DNA of 59,842 nt from NCBI GenBank assembly GCA_012514035.1, contig JAAZBB010000075.1, forward strand, positions 64,876 through 124,717. The letters run 5' to 3'. The DNA is from Lentisphaerota bacterium (GTDB taxonomy: Bacteria > Verrucomicrobiota > Kiritimatiellia > CAIQIC01 > Lenti-01). The position numbers and the translations under genes are program-made. Below, one piece after another: positions 24,426-32,633 of the stretch (the stretch's first letter is position 1; every line of letters begins with the position of its first letter). Under the pieces are notes generated by a model. It saw only the letters and a program-made list of their open reading frames with translations. It did not search any database and was not told where the DNA came from.

Positions 24426-27212
24426 ATGAGATTCATCGGATGCATCTGGCTGGGGCTTTGTTTGACAGGAGGGGGGATCCGGGAGGAATCTGTGTGCGGG
24501 CCGGCACCTCAGGTCCTGGAAGTAAAATTCCGGGAAGGAACGCCGGTGCGGCTCCGCAACGGGGTGCCGACGGACATCGGGCGTGGTCAGTCATTGGACT
24601 TGACGCGGCGCGTAGCGACGGCAGGAGGGAAGTGGGCCAGGTCCTTTCCGGATCTCAGCGAGGAGGACCTGGACCGGATGCGCCACCAGGCAGCGGGGCG
24701 CCGCTCGGCCATGGGGCGGAAAATACCGGACATGAATCTGTATTTCCGCGTTGAAATTCCCCCGGGGGAGGATGTTGCAGCCGTGGCGGAAGAATTGCAG
24801 GCCTGGCCGGAAGTGGCCGCGGTGTATCGGGTGCCGAACCTGTACCTGCCGGCCGCGCCGGACTACCTGGATCCGGGCAACGGTTCCGGGGTATGGCAGC
24901 GCTACGTGGATGCGGCGCCGGCCGGCGTGGATGCGCGTTATGCCTGGTCCAACGGGATTTCCGGTGCCGGGGTCAGGCTGTGCGACGTCGAGTTCGACTG
25001 GAACGAATCGCATGCGGATCTGCCCATGGTCAGCAACCTGGTGGCCAGCCATGCGGATCCCGGCTCGGGCGATGACCATGGAACCGCCGTATTGGGGGAA
25101 CTTGGGGGACGCGACGACGGTACCGGCGTGCGGGGTATTGCCTGCGATGCGGATTTTTATTTTGCGGGCACCTATGTCAACGGACACTATAATATCGGCA
25201 GTGCGGTTTTGGCGGCGGCGAATGTCTTTGGCACCGGGGATGTCATCCTGATTGAGATGCAAATCGAGGGGCCGGCGGGGCAGTACGTGCCGGTGGAATG
25301 GTACAAGCCGTATTACGATGCCATTGCGTTGGCCGTGGACCTGGGGCTGGTGGTGGTGGAGGCGGCCGGCAATGGATCGCAAGATCTCGACAGCGCCGTC
25401 TTTTCCACCGGCAACGGAGGCCATTGGCCGTTCCGGCCGGAGAACGACTCCGGGGCCATTTTGGTCGGGGCGGGTGCTCCGCCCAGTTTTCCCAATCCGC
25501 GGGCGCGGCTTGATTTTTCCAATTACGGGCAAACAGTGGATCTGCAAGGGTGGGGTTTGACGGTCGTCACGGCCGGGTATGGCGGCCTGTACAGTGCAGA
25601 GGGCCAAAACCGGTGGTATACGGCGACATTTTCCGGCACGTCGAGTGCGTCTCCGATGGTTGCCGGAGCAGCGGCGGCGCTCCAGCAGGCCTGTCGGGAG
25701 CAATACGGGCAGCCGGCATCTCCCGAGGTGGTGCGGCGGATTCTGCGCGCGACCGGAACCCCGCAGGCGGGAACCGAGATCATCGGGCCGTTCCCGAACC
25801 TGCGTGCGGCGATCGAGGCCGTGCAGAGTGCGGCCGATTCCGACGGGGACGGCATGCTGGACTGGGAAGACAACTGTCCGGCCGCGTTCAATCCGGAGCA
25901 AACCGATGCGGATGCCGATGACGTGGGGGATGCATGCGACAATTGTCCGGGCCGGTACAATCCCGGGCAGGAGGATATGGATGGCGACGACTCGGGGGAT
26001 GCCTGCGATCCGGATTTGGATGGTGATGGGACCGCCAATGCCGAGGACAACTGCCCGGAGATCTTCAATCCGTCACAGGCGGATGCGGATGGGGACGGGC
26101 AGGGAGATGCATGCGATCCGTGCAACTTCGCAATGCCGGATTATGCCCCCGCCGTAGTGCGTGGTTCCCCAGGCGTGGCGACCGGCTCTGGGAGTCCGAA
26201 CAGGTCCGGCGAACACTTCGACTTCGACCCGAGGGGCGGATTTGCGGGCACCTTGCAGCAATGCGGATTCGGCGATTTCGGACAGATCTACTTCAATTAT
26301 GACGCTACCAACCTGTATGTCGGCGGCATCGGGGTGGACATGACCGGGAACAACAACGGGATGATTGTGTTCCTTGGCGTGAACACCTTGAATGACAATC
26401 AACTCAACCTGTGGGATCAGAACGGCAAGCCCATCGGGCTCGATTACCTGCATAACGTGGCGTTCACCTGGCCGATGGATGTGGCGATCGTCCTGGGGGA
26501 CGAATACGGCGACGGCGCATTTCCGGATTTCAGGCTGGGCAACAACTACAACTTCGGGCAGGGGATCTTCTACCTGTCGGCCACTTCCTTTGTCACGGTG
26601 GCCGGCAGCCGTTTGTCCCAGTTCGACGGCACAGGCACCAATGCCGTTCAGACCAGCAACGACGATGGCAATCGACTGACGGATCGCTGGGAAGCGTTGA
26701 TCCTCTGGGCCAGCCTGGGGGCGGCGGGATCGCATGCCGTGACCTCGCTGTGGGTGGCCGGGGTTTTTGCCAGCGACGGGGAGAATATTCCCGATCGTTA
26801 TCTGTCCGGCAACGTGCTGGCCGCCGCGGTACACAGCCCGTCCGGATTGAATGACATGCACAACTACGGCTTCGGCTTTGTCACGTTGACGCCGATGGAA
26901 GTGGACCTGTCGCGGGTGGACAGCGACGAGGACGGTCAGCCCGACTGGCAGGAGCGTCTTGCGGGCACGGTGCCGAACGATGCGGAATCCCGCTTCCGGG
27001 TCGTGGCCGTGCCGGCGGCGGGCGAAGTCGTCGTGCCTTCCGCCACGGGACGCATGTACCGGTTGCTGCATGCGACCAACCTGCCGGCAGCCCAGTGGTC
27101 GCCGGTCCCCGGGGCCAGCAACATCCCGGGCACGGGGGCCGCGCTGGTACTGACCAACGTGCCGGTGCCCGGCCCGCAAGGTTATTACCGCCCCGTGGTC
27201 GAGCGGCGGTAG
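24426..27212 (+). CDS. Secreted subtilisin-like (S8) protease with thrombospondin type 3 repeats
   Basis: 928 residues with a short signal peptide (core IGCIWLGLCLTGGG). After an I9-like propeptide (about residues 30-140), the S8 domain has Asp187 (VRLCDVEFDWN), His218 (GDDHGTAVLG), Asn316 (VVEAAGNGSQ) and Ser406 (FSGTSSASPMVAG), a complete catalytic set. Residues about 470-567 are calcium-binding type 3 repeats (DSDGDGMLDWEDNCPAAFNP, then DADADDVGDACDNC and DGDGTANAEDNCPEIFNPSQ). A beta-rich region of unknown fold follows (570-830), then another DSDEDGQPDWQERLAGT unit and a C-terminal beta domain ending PQGYYRPV. It probably acts outside the cell or on its surface. Large multi-domain secreted proteins of this style are common in PVC bacteria. 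Confidence 0.88.
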   Translation: MRFIGCIWLGLCLTGGGIREESVCGPAPQVLEVKFREGTPVRLRNGVPTDIGRGQSLDLTRRVATAGGKWARSFPDLSEEDLDRMRHQAAGRRSAMGRKIPDMNLYFRVEIPPGEDVAAVAEELQAWPEVAAVYRVPNLYLPAAPDYLDPGNGSGVWQRYVDAAPAGVDARYAWSNGISGAGVRLCDVEFDWNESHADLPMVSNLVASHADPGSGDDHGTAVLGELGGRDDGTGVRGIACDADFYFAGTYVNGHYNIGSAVLAAANVFGTGDVILIEMQIEGPAGQYVPVEWYKPYYDAIALAVDLGLVVVEAAGNGSQDLDSAVFSTGNGGHWPFRPENDSGAILVGAGAPPSFPNPRARLDFSNYGQTVDLQGWGLTVVTAGYGGLYSAEGQNRWYTATFSGTSSASPMVAGAAAALQQACREQYGQPASPEVVRRILRATGTPQAGTEIIGPFPNLRAAIEAVQSAADSDGDGMLDWEDNCPAAFNPEQTDADADDVGDACDNCPGRYNPGQEDMDGDDSGDACDPDLDGDGTANAEDNCPEIFNPSQADADGDGQGDACDPCNFAMPDYAPAVVRGSPGVATGSGSPNRSGEHFDFDPRGGFAGTLQQCGFGDFGQIYFNYDATNLYVGGIGVDMTGNNNGMIVFLGVNTLNDNQLNLWDQNGKPIGLDYLHNVAFTWPMDVAIVLGDEYGDGAFPDFRLGNNYNFGQGIFYLSATSFVTVAGSRLSQFDGTGTNAVQTSNDDGNRLTDRWEALILWASLGAAGSHAVTSLWVAGVFASDGENIPDRYLSGNVLAAAVHSPSGLNDMHNYGFGFVTLTPMEVDLSRVDSDEDGQPDWQERLAGTVPNDAESRFRVVAVPAAGEVVVPSATGRMYRLLHATNLPAAQWSPVPGASNIPGTGAALVLTNVPVPGPQGYYRPVVERR

Positions 27213-27221
27213 ACGCGGCGA

Positions 27222-27605
27222 TTATTTCAACGCCCCGGCGACCAGGGTCTTGAGCTGGTCCCCGCCCTTGCTTTGGATGAAGGAGAGGATGGCGGGGATG
27301 AACTTGCCGATCATGCCGGGATCGAGCTTGAGTTGACAGAAGCCATCGGCCAGCGAAGCCAGGCCCGGCAGGCTTTCCGCCTTGGCGCCGCCGAACTTGG
27401 CGGCCAGGCCGCCCAGCAGTTTGGCCGCGCCGCCGGCCTGCGGGGCCGCCGCGATGAGGCCGGCCATGTCCGGCAAAGCGGCGGTGATCTTGGAGAAATC
27501 ACCCCCGAGTTTGCCTTGGGCCAGTTTCAATAACAGCCCCGCTCCACCTTTGGCCTGGTCGGGCTGGATGCCGAGTTGGGAAACCAATTGATCAATCAAT
27601 TCCAT
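27222..27605 (-). CDS. DUF2780 (VcgC/VcgE-like) small protein
   Basis: 127 residues from ATG 27605. The sequence MELIDQLVSQLGIQPDQAKG, GAGLLLKLAQGKLGGDFSKI, ALPDMAGLIAAAPQAGGAAK and LDPGMIGKFIPAILSFIQSK matches the DUF2780 pattern: a helical, Gly/Ala-rich protein with a pseudo-repeat. Its function is unknown. No signal peptide is seen. It lies 9 nt from the convergent subtilase gene and downstream of yidC with a 176-nt gap, in which I see nothing else. Confidence 0.75.
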   Translation of the reverse strand: MELIDQLVSQLGIQPDQAKGGAGLLLKLAQGKLGGDFSKITAALPDMAGLIAAAPQAGGAAKLLGGLAAKFGGAKAESLPGLASLADGFCQLKLDPGMIGKFIPAILSFIQSKGGDQLKTLVAGALK

Positions 27606-27781
27606 GTTCCGTCTCCTGTGGCGTGTTCGCCATGGCCAGCAGTATCCGCTTGTACGGGGCCGGAAACAAGCCGCATGCAGAGAGGGATCTGCCAGTGGGC
27701 GCATCTGGAATTGGGCGCCGATCCCGTTGATGTGCAAAGTCGGGGCGGGTCCCAGTCGGAGGCCCGCGGAAAGGCGATGCG

Positions 27782-29545
27782 CTATGTGTTGGCCGGGGGG
27801 TGATGAAACTTCTTCATCCAGGCCAGTTGGAAGATCATCAGGACTTGGTTCACAGACCAGTAGAGGGACAGACCGGATGGGAAGGAGTAGAACATGAAGG
27901 TGAAGAGGATGGGCATCATCATCATCATCTTCTGCTGCTGGGGATCGCTGGTGGGGGTCATCTTCTGCTGCAGCCACATGGTCACGCCCATGAAGATCGG
28001 CAGGATGTTGATCGGGAAGGGCAGCACGTCCTTGAAGAGATTCTCCGGGGTGGAGAGATCCGCAATCCAGAGGAACGAAGAGAACCGCAGCTCGATGGCG
28101 CCGCGCAGCACGACAAACAAGGCGAAGAACACGGGGATCTGGATGAGCATCGGCAGGCAGCCGCCCATCGGATTGATTTTGTGCTCCTTGTAGAGGGCCA
28201 TCATCTCCTGCTGCTGCCTCTGGGGATTGTCCTTGTATTTCTCCTTCAGCGCGGTGATGAGGGGCTGGACATCCTGCATGCGGCGGGTGCTGACCATGGA
28301 CTTGTGGTTGAGGGGCCAGAAAATCACGCGGATGAGGAACGTGAGCAGGATGATGGCAACGCCGTAGTTGTGGGGCCACACATGCTCGTAGATCCAGACC
28401 ATGATCTTCAGGATCCAAATGCCGATCACGCGCCAGAAACCCAGCTGGAGGATATCCTCCTGGTGGGGGCCGTTGTTCTTCAACGTGGAATACACCTTGG
28501 GGCCGACGTAATAGGTGGCCGACTGCGCGAGGCTCTGGCCCGGGGGCAGCTCGTAGCCGGGGAGCCGCAGCGCGGCCGTGACCCGGGCAATGGGAACGGA
28601 GGTGCGGGGGAAGAGGAACATGAACGTGGACCGGACCGGCGCCCCCCGCTCGATTTCCACCAGGCATTGCTCCGCGCCGTCCGTCGGCGTCAGGATTTGC
28701 GTGAAATACTTGTTTTTGACAGCGGCCCAGTCGACGTGACGCGGGGGCTCGTCGGGCCCGGGCAGGGAAACGGGCCGGATCCCGGCGCCCAGCGGGAACC
28801 ATTTTTCGAACTTGGCGCCCCAGTATTGGACGGCTTCGCTGCCCGTGAGGGTATCCACGCCCAACAGGGGTGTGCGGTCGTCCTTTTCCCCGGCCAGATT
28901 CTCCATGAAGCCAAACTGCAGGCCGTAGCCGGTCAGAGCCACCGGAGCGGAGCCGGAATTGTCCAGGCGGTCCTCGATCCGGACCTGATAGCCCGAAACC
29001 AGGGTGATCCGATGGGTCAAAACCAGTCCGCCGGTGAGAACCTTGCGAAAGGAAATGGAATCGTCGGAGATGGACTCCACTTCGAAATCCGTACGGGCGG
29101 CAAGGCCGGGATAGCCGATAGGCGCGGCAGCGGGGCGGTCGGTGAAATCAAAGGTGACGGGTGTTTCGGAATCTTTTTCAGCCGGGTATTTCAGAATGGC
29201 GGCCTGGACAATGCCGGCGCCATGGGAGGAGAGCACCAGCCGCACCCGGGCGTTCTCGATCGTGTGCCGGACTTCCGGCGCCAGGTCCCGCGCTTCGTCG
29301 GCGGGGGCGGCGGACGGTGTATCCGCATCTGCCGGGGCGGGGGAGGCCACTGCCTGCGTCTCTGGCGGGGGGATGCCCAGGGCGGTTGCCACCGGTTCGG
29401 ACGGAGCCGGCGGGGTTTCCACGGCTGCGGGCACGGATTTGGGTTTGGCGGGAAAATACTTGGCAATGATGTGCCGATCGATTTGCGGATAGGCCAGGAA
29501 CAGAGCCAGGATGATGACAATCGGGATCAGGTCTTGTTTTTTCAT
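27782..29545 (-). CDS. yidC: Membrane protein insertase YidC
   Basis: 587 residues from ATG 29545, 1 nt after the yidD stop. The Gram-negative layout is evident. A first transmembrane helix (LIPIVIILALFLAYPQID, residues 6-23) and a Pro/Ala-rich linker precede a large periplasmic P1 domain (about 90-360). The conserved core of five helices follows: GFWRVIGIWILKIMVWIYEH, YGVAIILLTFLIRVIFWPLN, KINPMGGCLPMLIQIPVFFA, then LPFPINILPIFMGVTMWLQQ and a last helix with SLYWSVNQVLMIFQL. YidC inserts and folds inner-membrane proteins, alone or with SecYEG. The rpmH-rnpA-yidD-yidC order is the conserved one. Confidence 0.97.
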   Translation of the reverse strand: MKKQDLIPIVIILALFLAYPQIDRHIIAKYFPAKPKSVPAAVETPPAPSEPVATALGIPPPETQAVASPAPADADTPSAAPADEARDLAPEVRHTIENARVRLVLSSHGAGIVQAAILKYPAEKDSETPVTFDFTDRPAAAPIGYPGLAARTDFEVESISDDSISFRKVLTGGLVLTHRITLVSGYQVRIEDRLDNSGSAPVALTGYGLQFGFMENLAGEKDDRTPLLGVDTLTGSEAVQYWGAKFEKWFPLGAGIRPVSLPGPDEPPRHVDWAAVKNKYFTQILTPTDGAEQCLVEIERGAPVRSTFMFLFPRTSVPIARVTAALRLPGYELPPGQSLAQSATYYVGPKVYSTLKNNGPHQEDILQLGFWRVIGIWILKIMVWIYEHVWPHNYGVAIILLTFLIRVIFWPLNHKSMVSTRRMQDVQPLITALKEKYKDNPQRQQQEMMALYKEHKINPMGGCLPMLIQIPVFFALFVVLRGAIELRFSSFLWIADLSTPENLFKDVLPFPINILPIFMGVTMWLQQKMTPTSDPQQQKMMMMMPILFTFMFYSFPSGLSLYWSVNQVLMIFQLAWMKKFHHPPANT

Positions 29546-29546
29546 A

Positions 29547-29795
29547 TCAGGCTTTCGTTGAAAATGTCCGGGTTCGCGGGGGGACCGGGTCGAATCCTCC
29601 GGGATTCCACGGATGGCAGCGGGCAATGCGCCGCAGGCCGAGTAAAACGCCGTACCCTACTCCATGCCGGCGGATGGCTTCCAGCATATAATTCGAGCAA
29701 GACGGTTCGAAGCGGCAGCACTTCCCGAAACACAATCCAAGCGTATTTTGATAAACGCGGATCAGGAAGCAAAGGGTCGCCGCGACCGGATTCAT
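29547..29795 (-). CDS. yidD: Membrane protein insertion efficiency factor YidD
   Basis: 82 residues. The family signature is complete: [35 protein letters not shown], and [18 protein letters not shown], with the conserved cysteines and the GG-x-DPVP end. YidD is a small basic protein that sits at the inner membrane and helps YidC-dependent insertion. Its start overlaps the rnpA stop (ATGA), and its stop lies directly before yidC, so all three are co-translated. Confidence 0.96.
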   Translation of the reverse strand: MNPVAATLCFLIRVYQNTLGLCFGKCCRFEPSCSNYMLEAIRRHGVGYGVLLGLRRIARCHPWNPGGFDPVPPRTRTFSTKA

Positions 29796-30217
29796 GGCAC
29801 GGTTGGCGGGTGCAAGCCGGCCTTACCGGCCAGTTGGATCAGGTCGGCCACGACCTCTGCCCAGGGCGCTTTCAGAAGCGACCGGCGGGCCACCAGCACG
29901 ACATCGTCGGTGACACCGGTGAACGTGCTGCGTTGGCGGCGGAATGCCTCGCGCAGGCGGCGCTTGGCGCGCGCGCGCTCAACGGCGTTGCCAACCCGCT
30001 TGCTGGCCACCACACCCAATCGCAGGGAAGCATCCGGCGCGGAGCGCAGGAACAAGACCATGTGCCGCCCATGCCAGCGGCGGTTCTGGTCGTAGGCTTG
30101 CTGGAATTCGGCGGTGTGCAAGAGCCGCTGCCTGCGGCGCAAGGTTTCCCGGGAACCATCTGGCCGGCCCATGGCCAGGGCCGGGGAAACGGGGTCGGGA
30201 TCGCGGCCGGGCTGCAT
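29792..30217 (-). CDS. rnpA: Ribonuclease P protein component
   Basis: 141 residues from ATG 30217, or 126 from the ATG at 30172, which would give a more usual length of N-terminus. Motifs are [20 protein letters not shown] at the start, [20 protein letters not shown] and the arginine-rich RNR region [13 protein letters not shown]. The protein binds the RNase P RNA and the 5' leader of pre-tRNA. It lies 34 nt after rpmH and overlaps yidD by 4 nt. Expression should follow the rpmH promoter. Confidence 0.94.
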   Translation of the reverse strand: MQPGRDPDPVSPALAMGRPDGSRETLRRRQRLLHTAEFQQAYDQNRRWHGRHMVLFLRSAPDASLRLGVVASKRVGNAVERARAKRRLREAFRRQRSTFTGVTDDVVLVARRSLLKAPWAEVVADLIQLAGKAGLHPPTVP

Positions 30218-30251
30218 GGGTGAAACTGACCCCGGCGCGGGGCAGCATGCC

Positions 30252-30404
30252 TTATGGCTTCCGCTGATCGCTGACCGTCAGGCACTTGCGGCCCTTGGCG
30301 CGGCGACGGCTGAGGACCTTGCGTCCGTTAGCGGTGGCCATACGAGCGCGGAAGCCGTGCTTGCGCGCGCGCTTGATCTTGGAGGGGCGATATGTGGGTT
30401 GCAT
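30252..30404 (-). CDS. rpmH: Ribosomal protein bL34
   Basis: A 50-residue basic protein: [38 protein letters not shown], then [12 protein letters not shown]. The first 40 residues fit bL34 closely; the last ten extend beyond the usual 44-46 residue length. AAGGAAAGG lies about 10 nt before the ATG. As elsewhere, it is the first gene of the rpmH-rnpA-yidD-yidC operon. dnaA, often the divergent neighbour, is absent here; a CsgG-type gene takes that place. Confidence 0.96.
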   Translation of the reverse strand: MQPTYRPSKIKRARKHGFRARMATANGRKVLSRRRAKGRKCLTVSDQRKP

Positions 30405-30441
30405 GGATCAGGCCTTTCCTTACAAGCTGAAATGAAGGGCG

Positions 30442-30471
30442 TGTGTAGCCTGTTTCCCGGGCAAGTGTCAA
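30442..30471 (-). promoter_or_regulatory. Promoter of the rpmH operon
   Basis: On the minus strand a perfect TTGACA (30471-30466) is followed after 17-18 nt by the region GGCTACACA, a -10 box of TACACA/CTACAC type often seen at translation-machinery genes. The leader to the rpmH start would be about 30 nt. Confidence 0.6.
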
Positions 30472-30642
30472 CCTCATTATGGTTTCCCCGAACAGTGTCC
30501 CGGTCCAGTCAGGACACGGGGCGGCATCGAATTTTGAATGCCCCGCTGGCAGAAAATTCGTTTATGTCTGTACCAAGTGGCTTGTTCATTCCAGGATTCG
30601 ATGATATCTTGCTTTGAACCTAATTCACACAGGAGCAAATCG

Positions 30643-31557
30643 ATGAAGAAGTTCTTGCAGGTTTTGACACTGGGGTGCCTGGCGATGGTCATGGGGCTGA
30701 TTGCGGCCCGCGCCGAGGGCAATTTGCGTTATTCCATTTCCGTGGCGAAGTTCCCGAATGAAGCCGGCTGGTCTGGCCAGTGGGATATCGGGCACGGGTT
30801 TACGACAATACTGACGGATGCGCTGCAGCAGAGCGGCAAGTTCATTGTGCTGGGCGATGCCGACATGCGCCAGGAAGCGCTTGCCGAACAGGACCTGGCC
30901 GCCAGCGGTCGCATGGCCGGCGGCAAGAAGGCCCCGCAGATTGGCCGCATGACGCCGGCGCAACTGCTGGTGCGCGGTTCGATCACGCATGTGCAGGACG
31001 ATACGACCGGGGGCCGGGGCGGCATCAATTTCAAGGGGATTTCCATCGGCGGCTCGAAGGGCAAGGCCGAAGTGAACATCACCATTTACCTGGTGGATAG
31101 CGCGACGGGCCAGGTCAAGGCGTCCCAGAAAGTAGTCGGGCAGGCCGGTCGCCGCGGACTGGGTGTGGGCTACCACGGCAGTGCGCTGGGGGGCCTGGGC
31201 GGCGACTTGGAAGGCTTCCAGAAGGATAATGTGGGGAAGGCCTGCGAAGATGCCGTGGTGCAGGCCGTGGAATTCCTGGCCCAGCAACTGGAACAGATTC
31301 CCTGGGAAGGCTCGATCATGCTGGCGAAAGAGGATCGCATCGTCATTAACCGCGGCACGCGCGAGGGCGTCGCGGCCGGCATGAAATTCCAGGTCGGTAC
31401 GACGGAAGAACTGGTGGATGAAGACACCGGTGAAGTGCTCGATGTCGAAATGACCACGGTCGGCACGATCGAGGTCACCGAAGCCAAGGAAAAGATCGCC
31501 TACTGCACACCGTTGAGCGGGGCCGCCAAGGGCATGTCCGTCATGCCCGTGGAGTAG
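30643..31557 (+). CDS. CsgG/HfaB-family secreted protein
   Basis: 304 residues from ATG 30643, with AGGAG 8 nt upstream. The signal peptide is MKKFLQVLTLGCLAMVMGLI plus AARA; the cysteine is not in a convincing lipobox. The mature part shows the CsgG pattern: RYSISVAKFPNEAGWSGQWD, GFTTILTDALQQSGKFIVL, MTPAQLLVRGSITHVQDDT, KAEVNITIYLVDSATGQVKA and ACEDAVVQAVEFLAQQLEQI. A C-terminal domain with IVINRGTREGVAAGMKFQVG resembles the FlgT-C type. CsgG itself is the curli secretion pore; relatives of this soluble kind are common, with unknown roles, so secretion-pore function is not implied. Confidence 0.8.
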   Translation: MKKFLQVLTLGCLAMVMGLIAARAEGNLRYSISVAKFPNEAGWSGQWDIGHGFTTILTDALQQSGKFIVLGDADMRQEALAEQDLAASGRMAGGKKAPQIGRMTPAQLLVRGSITHVQDDTTGGRGGINFKGISIGGSKGKAEVNITIYLVDSATGQVKASQKVVGQAGRRGLGVGYHGSALGGLGGDLEGFQKDNVGKACEDAVVQAVEFLAQQLEQIPWEGSIMLAKEDRIVINRGTREGVAAGMKFQVGTTEELVDEDTGEVLDVEMTTVGTIEVTEAKEKIAYCTPLSGAAKGMSVMPVE

Positions 31558-31707
31558 ACAGTCTGCAATGAGGAGAAATGATTGAAGGAGGTGGAATGGG
31601 GTTGAAAATGGTTGAATCTGCCTTGAATTGAGGGGGTTATGACAGATGTGGTGGCGCGGGGCGAGAGAAATGTGAGAAGGGTCAAGAAGACGAATGAAGA
31701 AGGGTCA

Positions 31708-32478
31708 TCACTGGCCCTTGAAATTGGTAATTATGAGCTCGGACCTGGAGGTGGCCCGGCTCTTTTTCGATTGGCCGATTGAGTATTTCAGGGTCACAGC
31801 CGAGATCCGGAAGGGTCTAAATATGGTCCGAACGAGTTGGCAATCGCCAAGAGTGAGCAGGAATCGACCTTTCAGCCCGGCCAGCAGATCGGCCAGATCC
31901 TGATAGCGGTCGAAACGGATGGCATAGTCACCCTCTCCCCCGACATAGGGCGGGTCGATGAAGAAAAGAGTGTGGGGGCGGTCATATCGCTGGATGCACT
32001 CGAAAGCATCCAGGCATTCAATGCTGACCTGGGCAAGACGCCAGTGGACCTGCAAAAGGGTTTCCTCGATGGCCGTGAGGTTCAGCCGCGGCGGCCCGGC
32101 GGTGGTGACGCCGAAAGACCTGTCTGTCGTTTTTCCTCCGAATGCGAGCTTCTGGAGATAGAAGAAGCGGACGGCGCGCTGGATGTCGGTGAGTGTTTCC
32201 GGACGCTTGCTCTGCTCCAGGTCAAAGAGCTTTCTGGAGACGATTGCCCAGCGAAAATAGTCGAGAAACGGGGTGAGATGGTTCTGAATCACACGCCAGA
32301 ACGTCACCAGTTCGCCGTCGGCGTCGTTCAGGACTTCGCACTTTGACGGGGTCTTTGCGAAAAGGATCTTGGCGGAACCGCAAAAGGGTTCGCAGTAGCA
32401 GGTGTGGTCAGGCAGGCGCCGCAGGATCTGCTGCGCGAGGCGTGATTTTCCACCGAGATACGGAATCGGGCTGTTCAT
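31708..32478 (-). CDS. D12-class N6-adenine DNA methyltransferase (phage-type Dam)
   Basis: 256 residues from ATG 32478, selected because GAGGAG (complement of 32484-32489) stands 5 nt upstream. Motifs of the alpha-class D12 family: PIPYLGGKSRLAQQILRRLP (AdoMet pocket), YCEPFCGSAKILFAKTPSKC (motif I, EPFCG) and LFFIDPPYVGGEGDY (catalytic DPPY). It methylates adenine in a short DNA site; GATC is common for this family, but the site cannot be read from sequence. There is no restriction partner. It is the last minus-strand gene of the phage remnant, downstream of the portal gene. Confidence 0.9.
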   Translation of the reverse strand: MNSPIPYLGGKSRLAQQILRRLPDHTCYCEPFCGSAKILFAKTPSKCEVLNDADGELVTFWRVIQNHLTPFLDYFRWAIVSRKLFDLEQSKRPETLTDIQRAVRFFYLQKLAFGGKTTDRSFGVTTAGPPRLNLTAIEETLLQVHWRLAQVSIECLDAFECIQRYDRPHTLFFIDPPYVGGEGDYAIRFDRYQDLADLLAGLKGRFLLTLGDCQLVRTIFRPFRISAVTLKYSIGQSKKSRATSRSELIITNFKGQ

Positions 32479-32633
32479 TGTGACTCCTCGTTGTACCATG
32501 CCTTGGCTTCGCGGCCAGCCTGGGCGGGCCGTCCTTGGCGCGGATAGCTGGGAGTCTCGATCCCGGTTGATTGGAGGGGCGGCAACCCTTCCATCGGTTC
32601 CTCAGGCACTTCCCCACACGGGGCTGTGCTACA

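Noticed and set aside
27222-28802. Long minus-strand frame running from inside yidC to the DUF2780 gene
   Set aside because: Only the last 127 residues are real (DUF2780); the first part is another phase of yidC.
27800-30223. Long plus-strand frame (807 codons) opposite yidC, yidD and rnpA
   Set aside because: It is the complement of three clearly recognised genes; the product has no domains and is His/Asp/Gly-biased, as expected for a mirror frame.
31558-31690. Repeated TTGAA words between the CsgG-type gene and the methylase
   Set aside because: Too short and irregular to call a repeat element without genome-wide counts.
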